Assembly: GCA_903832395.1 (NCBI GenBank)
Contig: CAILBF010000019.1
Location: forward strand, 1 to 15,429
Length of the DNA stretch: 15,429 bases
Source of the DNA: an uncultured Actinomycetes bacterium
GTDB lineage: Bacteria > Actinomycetota > Actinomycetes > Nanopelagicales > Nanopelagicaceae
Reading direction: 5' to 3'
Position numbers and translations under genes: made by a program. The number at the start of each line of letters is the position of its first letter. The stretch's first letter is position 1. The notes beneath the pieces are model-generated. The model saw only the letters and a program-made list of their open reading frames with translations. It did not search any database and was not told the origin of the DNA. Shown piece by piece: positions 1-6,293 of the stretch.

Positions 1-159
1 AAGGCCTAAGAGAGTTAATACATTGGGTGAAATTCGAAGCAGCGTTGCTACAAGCCCAAAGCGATATGAAATTTGGAGCCACCAAGCAACGGCGCCAGAA
101 ATCGGAGCATCACTGTGGAGTGTGCTCCACTTTCCATAAAACTCTTCTTTAGTGAGCAT
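1..159 (-). CDS. CDP-alcohol phosphatidyltransferase family protein (N-terminal part, runs off left edge)
   Basis: Only the first 53 codons are in the window. They begin MLTKEEFYGKWSTLH, pass through a hydrophobic stretch (AVAWWLQISYRFG) and reach RISPNVLTLLGL at the edge. Family knowledge: the motif S/T-P-N-x-x-T-x-x-G just before the first membrane helix is typical of integral-membrane CDP-alcohol phosphatidyltransferases, which transfer a phosphatidyl group from CDP-diacylglycerol to an alcohol such as inositol phosphate or glycerol phosphate. The catalytic D-G-x2-A-R motif would lie off the left edge, so the alcohol substrate cannot be assigned. The ATG lies inside the last codons of metF, an 11-base overlap in a different frame, so translation is probably coupled and the two genes form one operon. 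Confidence 0.66.
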   Translation of the reverse strand, partial: MLTKEEFYGKWSTLHSDAPISGAVAWWLQISYRFGLVATLLRISPNVLTLLGL

Positions 160-1003
160 TGTTTAAGTTTCCGTAAATCTCTTTAGTAGCAACTGCACTA
201 TTCATAGTATAGAAGTGAAGGCTCGGTGCGCCAGCGGTCAATAAATCCTCGCACAAGGTGCTAGCCAGTTCGATGCCTAAGCGATGAACGGCATCAGGGT
301 TGCCCTCAACTGCCTCAAAATCCCGAAGCACCTTAGGTGGGATTGGCGTTCCGCCTAGTTCGGCCATTCGCTGTAGCTGTTTAATATTTGTAATTGGAAG
401 GATGCCTGGGATTACTTTCAACTTTGAACCTCGGGCCTGCAGCGCATAAACCATTTTTTCCCACTTTGAGGTTTCAAAGAAAAACTGAGTTGTTGCGAAG
501 GTGGCACCTAAAAACTCTTTGCGCAACAAAACGTCGATATCTTTCTTCTCATCGCCATTAGACGATGGATGTCCATCTGGAAATGCAGCAACTCCAATAT
601 CAAAACCGCCAAACTCATGAATCAATTGCACGAGTTCATCGGCGTGGGTAAATCCATCGGCCGTTGGAATCCACGGAGCTCGTGGACCGCCGGCTGGATC
701 TCCGCGAAGGGCCAAAACGCCTCTTATGCCCGCGGCGCGATACATATGCAAAATTGAGATGATTTCTTGTCGACTTGATCCAACGCAGGTGAGATGAGCA
801 ACTGTTGGAATCTTTGTTCGATGAGTTATTTCTTCAGTCACTCGAATTGTTCGATTTCTAGTCGATCCGCCTGCGCCGTAGGTCACAGATACAAACTCTG
901 GTGCCATGAATTCAAGGGCCTCTAGCGCAGCCCACAACCGAACTTCACCCTCAACGTCTTTTGGAGGGAAGAACTCTAATGAATACGAAGTGCGGACTAC
1001 CAC
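149..1003 (-). CDS. metF: Methylenetetrahydrofolate reductase
   Basis: This 284-residue protein should reduce 5,10-methylene-THF to 5-methyl-THF, the methyl donor for methionine synthesis, using FAD in the cytoplasm. Visible family blocks in order are LEFFPPKD (residues 9-16, whose Glu matches the catalytic Glu of the EFFPP motif), VSVTYGAGGSTRNRT, AHLTCVG, ALRGDP, FDIGVAAFPDGHP and TTQFFFE. The length fits the short bacterial MetF barrel. The start is GTG; no Shine-Dalgarno lies upstream. Instead a TACCCT hexamer lies exactly 6 bases before the GTG, indicating a leaderless mRNA. Only 22 bases separate it from divergent crtE. Downstream it overlaps the CDP-alcohol phosphatidyltransferase gene. 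M. tuberculosis has a metF-like gene (Rv2172c) beside a GGPP synthase gene, a similar pairing. Confidence 0.93.
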   Translation of the reverse strand: MVVRTSYSLEFFPPKDVEGEVRLWAALEALEFMAPEFVSVTYGAGGSTRNRTIRVTEEITHRTKIPTVAHLTCVGSSRQEIISILHMYRAAGIRGVLALRGDPAGGPRAPWIPTADGFTHADELVQLIHEFGGFDIGVAAFPDGHPSSNGDEKKDIDVLLRKEFLGATFATTQFFFETSKWEKMVYALQARGSKLKVIPGILPITNIKQLQRMAELGGTPIPPKVLRDFEAVEGNPDAVHRLGIELASTLCEDLLTAGAPSLHFYTMNSAVATKEIYGNLNNAH

Positions 1004-1009
1004 GGTGTG

Positions 1010-1019
1010 AGGGTACCGT
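1010..1019. promoter_or_regulatory. Overlapping divergent -10 elements for metF and crtE
   Basis: The 22-base gap between metF and crtE holds a GGTACC palindrome (1012-1017). On the plus strand TACCGT (1014-1019) is followed by 6 bases and the crtE GTG. On the minus strand TACCCT (1015-1010) is followed by 6 bases and the metF GTG. Both match the actinobacterial -10 form TAnnnT at the distance expected if transcription starts on the first base of the start codon. The central TA is shared by both hexamers. No clear -35 boxes were recognised; if present they would lie inside the opposing coding sequence. Confidence 0.6.
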
Positions 1020-1025
1020 TAAGGA

Positions 1026-2102
1026 GTGAGTTACCAGGCCAAGGCAACACTTCAAGAGATTCGTGATGCCGTCGAGATAGAACTTGCCGCCTTTCTTAGC
1101 GAGCAATCAAAATTTCTTGTATCGATTTCAAGCGATTTAGCACCAGTCGCCGGAGCCCTCTCCTCTTTTCTTCTAGACAGTGGAAAAAGATTACGACCCC
1201 TGTTTGCTTACTGCGGTTACGTAAGTACTGGCACCGAAGTCACAACTCCAATCATTAGAGCGATCGCAAGCCTTGAACTACTTCAAGCCTGCGCGCTTAT
1301 TCACGATGATTTAATGGATGGCTCCGATATGCGCAGGGGTAAGCCTTCAATCCATCGCCACTTTGAATCACTTCATGTGCAAGACGAGCTCGAAGGTTTT
1401 GCTCCAGCATATGGTTCAGCCGCGGCCGTTCTATTAGGCGACTTAGCTCTGGTCTGGTCAAATCAAATGCTTAACTCGGCAGGACTAACTTCCACTCAGC
1501 TCCACGATGTCATGCCCATTCATGACGAGATGCGAACAGAGTTAATGGCCGGACAATTCTTAGACATTCACGAGCAGACGCAGAAAACTGCCGATTTGAA
1601 TCGATCCAAAACTATTGCGCGATATAAATCTGGCAAATACACAATTGAACGACCTCTGCACATCGGTGCAGCTCTCAGTGGCGCCCAATCCCCCGAACTC
1701 TTTGCGGCCCTATCTGCTTATGGCCTTCCGCTAGGTGAGGCTTTCCAATATCGGGATGATTTGTTAGGTGTCTTCGGAGATCCAAGTGTTACAGGCAAGC
1801 CAGCAGGTGATGATTTGCGTGAAGGTAAACGGACTGTCCTTATCGCGCTAACCGATAAAGAATCTACCGAAGTTATGCGTGAGACAAGTCGGAAGTATTT
1901 TGGAGCACCCGATTTAGATGAGCATGGGGTCAAGATTTTGCAAGAAATTATCGTCTCGACTGGTGCGAAGGAAAAACTAGAATCGATGATTGATGAACTC
2001 GCCGAACAGGCGTTAACTGCCGCAGACAATGAGCTCATTGGCGAAAATGCACATCCCCTACTTCTGGAACTCGCCAAAATTGCAACAAAGAGAAGTGCCT
2101 AG
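1026..2102 (+). CDS. crtE: Geranylgeranyl diphosphate synthase (polyprenyl synthetase)
   Basis: This 358-residue trans-prenyltransferase condenses IPP with allylic diphosphates to C20 GGPP, the precursor of phytoene. GKRLRP is at residues 53-58. The first aspartate-rich motif DDLMD is at 94-98 and the second region YRDDLLGVFGDP is at 242-253, followed by TGKPAGDDLREGKRT. The residues just before DDLMD (positions 89-90) are small Cys-Ala, which does not favour a short C15 product. The start is GTG 1026. The AAGGA directly touching it is too close to act as a ribosome site, so a leaderless start from TACCGT is preferred. The stop TAG is followed immediately by the crtI GTG, so the two form an operon. 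The M. tuberculosis counterpart in a similar neighbourhood is idsA2. Confidence 0.92.
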   Translation: MSYQAKATLQEIRDAVEIELAAFLSEQSKFLVSISSDLAPVAGALSSFLLDSGKRLRPLFAYCGYVSTGTEVTTPIIRAIASLELLQACALIHDDLMDGSDMRRGKPSIHRHFESLHVQDELEGFAPAYGSAAAVLLGDLALVWSNQMLNSAGLTSTQLHDVMPIHDEMRTELMAGQFLDIHEQTQKTADLNRSKTIARYKSGKYTIERPLHIGAALSGAQSPELFAALSAYGLPLGEAFQYRDDLLGVFGDPSVTGKPAGDDLREGKRTVLIALTDKESTEVMRETSRKYFGAPDLDEHGVKILQEIIVSTGAKEKLESMIDELAEQALTAADNELIGENAHPLLLELAKIATKRSA

Positions 2103-3587
2103 GTGGCAGCTCGCGTTAAAGGTCCGACCGATCATGTCGTAATTGTCGGGGCCGGGCTTGCAGGTTTAAGTGCTGCACTGCGATTAGCTGGAGCCGGACG
2201 AAAAGTTACGGTCATCGAACGCGAAAGTGTTCCAGGTGGGCGAAATGGTTTACTCAACAAAGATGGTTACGCATTTGATACCGGTCCTAGCGTTCTCACA
2301 ATGCCCTCATTAATTGCGGATGCCTTTAACTGCGTGGGTGAAGATATGAAGGACTGGTTAGAACTTATGCCAGTGTCGCCTTTATATCGAGCTTTCTATC
2401 ATGACGGATCACAAATTGATGTACATGCAAACACTCAAGAGATGGAAGCAGAGATAGCTTCCAAAATTAGTGCGACTGAGGCCGAGGGTTACCGTAAGTA
2501 TGTAGATTTTGTTACGAAGCTCTATAAGTACGAGATGAACGATTTCATTGATCGCAATATAGATTCACCCCTTAACTTGCTGACTCCAAATCTTGCGCGC
2601 TTGATTGCCCTCGGGGGCTTTCGCCGATTAGCGCCTAAAGTAAATCAATTTATGAAGGACCCACGTCTGCAAAAGGTTTACTCATTTCAAGCAATGTATG
2701 CCGGCGTTAGTCCACAACAGGCCCTTGCTATCTACGCCGTCATCGCTTATATGGACTCGGTCAATGGGGTTTTCTTCCCTAAGGGTGGCATGCATGCCGT
2801 ACCTCGAGCGCTAGCCAGCGCCGCGCAAAAACATGGTGTTGAATTCAAATACAGCACAACAGTTTCCTCAGTCGAAGTAACTAATGGTCGTGCAAAAGCT
2901 GTATTGACCGAAGATGGTCAGAGAATTGAGTGCGATGCGCTTATTCTCAACCCTGATTTACCAGTTGCTTGGCGCGACCTGTTGGGTAAAACTCCCCTCT
3001 CAGTTAAGCGACTGAATTACTCTCCATCATGTGTAACTATGTTGATCGGCTCATCAAAGAAATATGACTTCACGGCGCACCACAATATTCACTTTGGTAA
3101 ATCCTGGGATGGCGTTTTTGATGAGCTCATTACACAGAAAAAGCTAATGAGTGATCCGAGCGTGCTTGTAACTATTCCTTCTAAGGATGATCCCAGCCTT
3201 GCACCGGTTGGAAAACATTCGTACTACGTTCTTTTTCCCACCCCTAACTTAGATGCCGATATCGACTGGACGAAAGAAGCAAAACCATATCGAGATCACA
3301 TGATTTCAACCTTAGAATCTCGGGGATACAGTGGGTTTGGTGATGCTATTGAAACCGAGGTTGTCACCACTCCTCTAGATTGGCAAGCGCAAGGGATGGA
3401 GAGAGGCGCTCCATTTGCAAGTGCACATACATTTTTCCAAACCGGTCCATTTAGACCACGCAACATGGCCGCTGGAATCGAAAACGTTGTCTTTGCTGGA
3501 TCTGGAACTCAACCTGGAGTTGGTGTGCCTATGGTATTAATTTCCGGACGTTTGGCAGCTGAGCGCATAGTCGGCCCAGTTAATTAA
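2103..3587 (+). CDS. crtI: Phytoene desaturase (CrtI type)
   Basis: This 494-residue FAD-dependent enzyme desaturates phytoene towards lycopene. The N-terminus has the Rossmann FAD motif VVIVGAGLAGLSAAL (residues 12-26) followed by VIERESVPGGRNG. The C-terminus has FAGSGTQPGVGVPMVLISG (about 464-482), which fits the bacterial phytoene dehydrogenase signature. The length is normal for CrtI. The GTG start begins on the base after the crtE TAG stop, and AGAAG a few bases upstream may help ribosome binding; reinitiation after crtE is likely. The stop TAA at 3585-3587 abuts the stop of the convergent cytosine deaminase gene with no intervening base. How many double bonds it adds cannot be read from sequence. 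Confidence 0.93.
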   Translation: MAARVKGPTDHVVIVGAGLAGLSAALRLAGAGRKVTVIERESVPGGRNGLLNKDGYAFDTGPSVLTMPSLIADAFNCVGEDMKDWLELMPVSPLYRAFYHDGSQIDVHANTQEMEAEIASKISATEAEGYRKYVDFVTKLYKYEMNDFIDRNIDSPLNLLTPNLARLIALGGFRRLAPKVNQFMKDPRLQKVYSFQAMYAGVSPQQALAIYAVIAYMDSVNGVFFPKGGMHAVPRALASAAQKHGVEFKYSTTVSSVEVTNGRAKAVLTEDGQRIECDALILNPDLPVAWRDLLGKTPLSVKRLNYSPSCVTMLIGSSKKYDFTAHHNIHFGKSWDGVFDELITQKKLMSDPSVLVTIPSKDDPSLAPVGKHSYYVLFPTPNLDADIDWTKEAKPYRDHMISTLESRGYSGFGDAIETEVVTTPLDWQAQGMERGAPFASAHTFFQTGPFRPRNMAAGIENVVFAGSGTQPGVGVPMVLISGRLAAERIVGPVN

Positions 3588-4031
3588 TCAAACCCCTATA
3601 TCTTCATTCCAAATCTCGGGTTTTTCCAAAATGAAAGTAGACATCATGTCCTTGCAGATTTGTGAGTTCAAATTAATTACTTCAACGCCATGAGCGCGCA
3701 ATAAATCCTCAGCCCCCATAAAGGTTTCATTCTCACCAAGGACTACTCGTGGGATTCCATATAATAAAATAGCCCCGCTACACATATGACACGGAGAGAG
3801 CGTCGTATACATAGTTGCTTTTCGATAGACGGCTGCTGACAGCCGGCCGATGTTTTCTAAGCAGTCTGTCTCGCCATGTCGAATAGCACTTCCAAGTTGG
3901 ACACGTTTATTAAAGCCCACACCGAGAACTTTTCCTTCAACTACCAATGCCCCGCCAATCGGAACCCCGCCTTGAGAGGCACCTTCTTGGGCAGCAGCAA
4001 TTGCATAGTTCAAGAACAACTGATCCGACAT
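3588..4031 (-). CDS. Cytosine deaminase, yeast Fcy1-like (CDA-fold)
   Basis: This 147-residue zinc hydrolase probably converts cytosine to uracil for pyrimidine salvage. Zinc and proton-shuttle residues are visible: RHGETD (His52, Glu54) and TTLSPCHMCSGAI (Cys81, Cys84). Further blocks resemble yeast cytosine deaminase throughout its length: GGVPIGGALV, an Asn41 in GFNKR, YGIPRVVLGEN and the C-terminal WNEDIGV, which parallels the yeast FEDIG segment bearing a substrate-contact Asp. That resemblance argues against TadA or guanine deaminase, whose motifs differ. The ATG is preceded by GAGGAG at 4039-4034, and a TAGTAT hexamer (4061-4056) may be its -10. It is on the strand opposite the surrounding crt genes and has no obvious role in carotenoid synthesis. 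Activity on other bases is not excluded. Confidence 0.82.
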   Translation of the reverse strand: MSDQLFLNYAIAAAQEGASQGGVPIGGALVVEGKVLGVGFNKRVQLGSAIRHGETDCLENIGRLSAAVYRKATMYTTLSPCHMCSGAILLYGIPRVVLGENETFMGAEDLLRAHGVEVINLNSQICKDMMSTFILEKPEIWNEDIGV

Positions 4032-4033
4032 AT

Positions 4034-4039
4034 CTCCTC
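4034..4039 (-). promoter_or_regulatory. Ribosome binding site of the cytosine deaminase gene
   Basis: GAGGAG on the minus strand lies just 2 bases before the ATG at 4031, with TGAGG available at a slightly larger spacing. It is one of few clear Shine-Dalgarno sequences in the window, and supports the start choice. Confidence 0.5.
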
Positions 4040-4054
4040 ATTTCGACCTAAGGG

Positions 4055-4061
4055 CATACTA
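4055..4061. promoter_or_regulatory. Overlapping -10 candidates for crtB (+) and cytosine deaminase (-)
   Basis: In the 35-base divergent gap, plus-strand CATACT (4055-4060) lies 6 bases before the crtB ATG. Minus-strand TAGTAT (4061-4056) would start an mRNA with a leader of roughly 15-20 bases containing GAGGAG. The crtB hexamer departs from TAnnnT at its first base, so this site is weaker evidence than those at 1010-1019 and 5610-5619. Confidence 0.42.
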
Positions 4062-4066
4062 ACTCC

Positions 4067-5026
4067 ATGCCGTTAAATTTCTTTCATCGAGTATTGCCAA
4101 CTACGCATGAGTACGATGGTCGAATGGACGAGTTAACGGCTGCGGGAATAACCGATCCCGCATTGCGTGAATCCTATGCCGAATGCAAACGCCTCAATGC
4201 CTTACATGGCAAGACTTACTTTCTTGCAACCTTGTTGCTGCCAAAGGCAAAACGTCCCTTTGTTCACGCCCTGTATGGATTTGCTCGCTTTGGCGATGAG
4301 ATTGTTGATGATCTCGAATCAACATTAACGACCGAAGAAAAGGCAGCCACACTTAGAAGTTGGGGCGAGGGGGTTCTCTCAGATTTGCGCGAAGGAACTA
4401 GTCAGGACCACATTGGACTGGCCTTAGTTGATACCGTCAATCGATTTGCTATTCCCCATCAATATTTTGAAGCCTTCTTGCACTCGATGGAGATGGATTT
4501 AACCGTGCAAGAGTATGAGACATATGAAGATTTGATGGAATATGTCTACGGTTCGGCGGCCGTTATTGGTCTAGAGATGGTGCCAGTCTTGGGACCCTTG
4601 CACAATGATGCTTTTGAAGCTGCCAAGAAATTGGGCATCGCGTTTCAATTAGCGAACTTCATCCGTGATGTTGACGAGGATTTGGACCGCGGCCGTATAT
4701 ATCTGCCGATTGCAGAAATGGTTAAGTTTGGAGTTACGCACGAAATGCTTGAAGCACGCGTATTAACTCCACAGATTATTGAGCTCCTTAAATTTCAGAT
4801 TACTCGAGTACGCCAACTCCAAGCAGAGGCTGCCCCGGGAATTGCGTTATTGGAGCCTTCAAGTCGGCCATGTATTGAGGCTGCAAGTGAACTGTACTGC
4901 GGCATTGTCGATGAAGTTGAAAAAATTGGCTACGACATATTCAGTAAAAGAGCTAAGACTTCTACTATGCGCAGAATTAAAGTTGCTGGCGCCGCTTTTC
5001 TAAAGCTCCGATTCGCATCCAATTAG
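4067..5026 (+). CDS. crtB: Phytoene synthase
   Basis: This 319-residue enzyme of the squalene/phytoene synthase family joins two GGPP molecules head-to-head to form phytoene. The first aspartate-rich motif is DEIVD (residues 77-81, after YGFARFG). The second is NFIRDVDED (197-205) followed by RGRIYLP (208-214), the form usual in CrtB. The ATG at 4067 lacks a Shine-Dalgarno and lies 6 bases after a CATACT hexamer, so a leaderless mRNA is likely. It is separated from crtE-crtI by the minus-strand cytosine deaminase gene and therefore needs its own promoter. The last 50 bases overlap, in the antisense direction, the 3' end of the second lycopene cyclase gene. Confidence 0.93.
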   Translation: MPLNFFHRVLPTTHEYDGRMDELTAAGITDPALRESYAECKRLNALHGKTYFLATLLLPKAKRPFVHALYGFARFGDEIVDDLESTLTTEEKAATLRSWGEGVLSDLREGTSQDHIGLALVDTVNRFAIPHQYFEAFLHSMEMDLTVQEYETYEDLMEYVYGSAAVIGLEMVPVLGPLHNDAFEAAKKLGIAFQLANFIRDVDEDLDRGRIYLPIAEMVKFGVTHEMLEARVLTPQIIELLKFQITRVRQLQAEAAPGIALLEPSSRPCIEAASELYCGIVDEVEKIGYDIFSKRAKTSTMRRIKVAGAAFLKLRFASN

Positions 5027-5288
5027 TCAAAACACCCAGCACTAAAGCAAAACCAAAGAGTAAATCTTCAATGGGCGCCGATGCGATTCGCAGACCAACT
5101 ATTGTTGCAGGGTTATACATAACGATATTGCGAGAAGTGAGCCACCAATTAGTCAATAGTTGAAAGCTAAGAATGATTGCATACGATGTCCAAAATACTC
5201 TCCGCTTCAACAATTGAGTCCTTGCAACAAGTAAATCAAATAGAACGGCACAAACTACGGCCACGATTGCCAACTGCGTATAGCTCAT
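4977..5288 (-). CDS. crtYd: Lycopene cyclase, second subunit (CrtYd/CrtYf-like)
   Basis: This 103-residue membrane protein has about three hydrophobic helices (AIVAVVCAVLFDLLV, SYAIILSFQLL, LLFGFALVLGVLTNW). The conserved APIEDLLFG segment (residues 71-79) carries the P-x-E-D motif of the heterodimeric actinobacterial lycopene cyclases. Together with the preceding gene it should cyclise lycopene end groups; beta versus epsilon rings cannot be decided from sequence. I place the start at ATG 5288, whose ATGA overlaps the stop of the upstream subunit, rather than a TTG three codons earlier. The overlap should keep subunit synthesis matched. The charged tail (ALEKRRQQL) is encoded antisense to the crtB 3' end. 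Confidence 0.85.
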   Translation of the reverse strand: MSYTQLAIVAVVCAVLFDLLVARTQLLKRRVFWTSYAIILSFQLLTNWWLTSRNIVMYNPATIVGLRIASAPIEDLLFGFALVLGVLTNWMRIGALEKRRQQL

Positions 5289-5605
5289 AGCGGCCAATCT
5301 TTTTTCACGGTGCGTACGGCTTCAATTGTCATGATTGCTGCAATTGGTACGAAGAAAAAAAATAGGTACTCTTCCAAAGGAATCCCAAAGGGGCCATAGA
5401 TTCCAAGCACTTGAGCCTTATCAAATCGCCAATGACTACTCTTAATTGCATAAGCATCCCAGATGATAAATATGCTTGCGATGGGCCATATCGCTTGGAG
5501 CGCACGTTTGATTCGCGCGAGAACGCGTACCTTCAGGAAAATTTCTAACCAAAATGAGCCAACCACCGTGAAGGCAATCATGGCCATATAGGAGAGCTTT
5601 AGCAC
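5285..5605 (-). CDS. crtYc: Lycopene cyclase, first subunit (CrtYc/CrtYe-like)
   Basis: This 106-residue membrane protein has three predicted helices (around residues 5-25, 38-53 and 79-97) and the motif GIPLEEYLFFFFVP at 74-87, diagnostic of the first half of the two-subunit lycopene cyclase known from Corynebacterium, Brevibacterium and Mycobacterium. The start is taken as GTG 5605, 7 bases after TAACGT on the minus strand, consistent with a leaderless mRNA; ATG codons at residues 7 and 9 are alternatives that would clip the first helix. It shares an ATGA overlap with crtYd. It diverges from the thiamine transporter unit across a palindromic promoter region. Confidence 0.86.
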   Translation of the reverse strand: MLKLSYMAMIAFTVVGSFWLEIFLKVRVLARIKRALQAIWPIASIFIIWDAYAIKSSHWRFDKAQVLGIYGPFGIPLEEYLFFFFVPIAAIMTIEAVRTVKKDWPL

Positions 5606-5609
5606 GAAA

Positions 5610-5619
5610 GTAACGTTAC
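5610..5619. promoter_or_regulatory. Palindromic two-way -10 element for crtYc and the TPP riboswitch transcript
   Basis: GTAACGTTAC is a perfect 10-base palindrome. It presents TAACGT on the plus strand (5611-5616) and the same hexamer on the minus strand (5618-5613). Minus-strand transcription would start at or next to the crtYc GTG at 5605. Plus-strand transcription would start near 5623, directly at the 5' edge of the TPP aptamer. A binding site for a dimeric regulator is the alternative reading. Confidence 0.55.
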
Positions 5620-5625
5620 TCTACG

Positions 5626-5712
5626 AAGTACGGGAGCCCATAAAGGCTGAGAGGGTCTGAGATTCAGACCGACCGTTTGACCAATCCGATAATGCGGATC
5701 TGGAAGGGACTT
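5626..5712 (+). promoter_or_regulatory. TPP riboswitch (THI element)
   Basis: This RNA aptamer binds thiamine pyrophosphate and represses the gene behind it. It shows P1 (AAGT 5626-5629 with ACTT 5709-5712), P2 (ACGG 5630-5633 with CCGT 5673-5676), P3 (AGCC 5635-5638 with GGCT 5645-5648), conserved GGCTGAGA (5645-5652), a P3a hairpin (GGTCTGA with TCAGACC, 5654-5670), a stem ATCCG/CGGAT (5684-5688 and 5695-5699) closing loop ATAATG, and the terminal GAAGGGA (5703-5709). No terminator hairpin lies between aptamer and ATG. GGAAGGG ends 9 bases before the ATG and looks like the ribosome site, so control is probably at translation initiation, the AGGGA being locked when TPP is bound. Confidence 0.92.
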
Positions 5713-5717
5713 AGACA

Positions 5718-6293
5718 ATGTCAAAAATTCTATTCACAGCCTGGGGCTACGATGTTTCATATCTGGAATTCATTTCCGCTCTGACCTCATTTGTTGGAGT
5801 ATGGCTAGGAACAACCGGCAAGCGAATCACTTGGCCGTGGTGGGCATTGAGCAGTGCCCTTTACATGGTCTTCTTTTATGACGTAAAACTCTATGCAAGC
5901 TCGGTACTACAAATTGTATTTATTCTTGCCGCACTGTGGGGCTGGCGTGATTGGGCGCCAACTGGTGCAGTACCTAGTGCCCTTACACGCCGACAAATTT
6001 ACTACTGGAGTTTAGGAACTTTAGTTACTACTGCAGCCCTTACTCCAGTTCTTTCAAGAATCGGCGCAGCTGCAACTTGGTCCGATGCATTTTTACTCAT
6101 TGGAAGTTTAGTTGCGCAGATACTCATGGTTTTTGAAAAATATGAATCATGGATTCTATGGTTGATAGTGGATGCGGTAGGAACAATTGAGTATGCAGTC
6201 CTTGGCTATTGGTTTACGGCAGTGTTGTACTTCGCTTTCACGGTTATTGCCGTTATTGGTTGGAAACGTTGGTATGACGCTCGTAGCAATTGA
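5718..6293 (+). CDS. pnuT: PnuC-family transporter, predicted thiamine transporter PnuT
   Basis: This 191-residue membrane protein of the PnuC fold has about seven hydrophobic segments and the WGWRDW stretch (about residues 74-79) where PnuC proteins carry conserved aromatic residues. PnuC relatives move nicotinamide riboside, riboflavin or thiamine by facilitated diffusion; the TPP riboswitch just upstream assigns this one to thiamine (PnuT), a link established by comparative genomics for riboswitch-controlled PnuC homologues. The ATG follows the aptamer-embedded GGAAGGG by 9 bases. Its last 20 bases overlap the start of a P-loop kinase gene, so both are under the riboswitch. Facilitated import normally needs phosphorylation inside the cell to trap the vitamin, which makes the kinase neighbour significant. 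Confidence 0.88.
   Translation: MSKILFTAWGYDVSYLEFISALTSFVGVWLGTTGKRITWPWWALSSALYMVFFYDVKLYASSVLQIVFILAALWGWRDWAPTGAVPSALTRRQIYYWSLGTLVTTAALTPVLSRIGAAATWSDAFLLIGSLVAQILMVFEKYESWILWLIVDAVGTIEYAVLGYWFTAVLYFAFTVIAVIGWKRWYDARSN

Noticed and set aside
1021..1025. AAGGA as Shine-Dalgarno of crtE
   Set aside because: It touches the GTG with no spacing, so it cannot position the ribosome; a leaderless start explains the site better.
1718..2077. Minus-strand open frame inside crtE
   Set aside because: Covers the conserved second aspartate-rich region of crtE on the other strand; Ser-rich, no domain recognised.
3588..4031. Annotation as tRNA adenosine deaminase TadA
   Set aside because: HGETD with Asn41 and the C-terminal WNEDIG match Fcy1-type cytosine deaminase; TadA uses a HAE motif and lacks this tail.
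5289..5297. TTG start for the second lycopene cyclase subunit
   Set aside because: ATG 5288 three codons later forms an ATGA overlap with the upstream stop and is a better initiator.
6187..6273. Upstream extension of the P-loop kinase
   Set aside because: The extra 29 codons lie wholly in pnuT in another frame; the P-loop domain begins naturally at ATG 6274.
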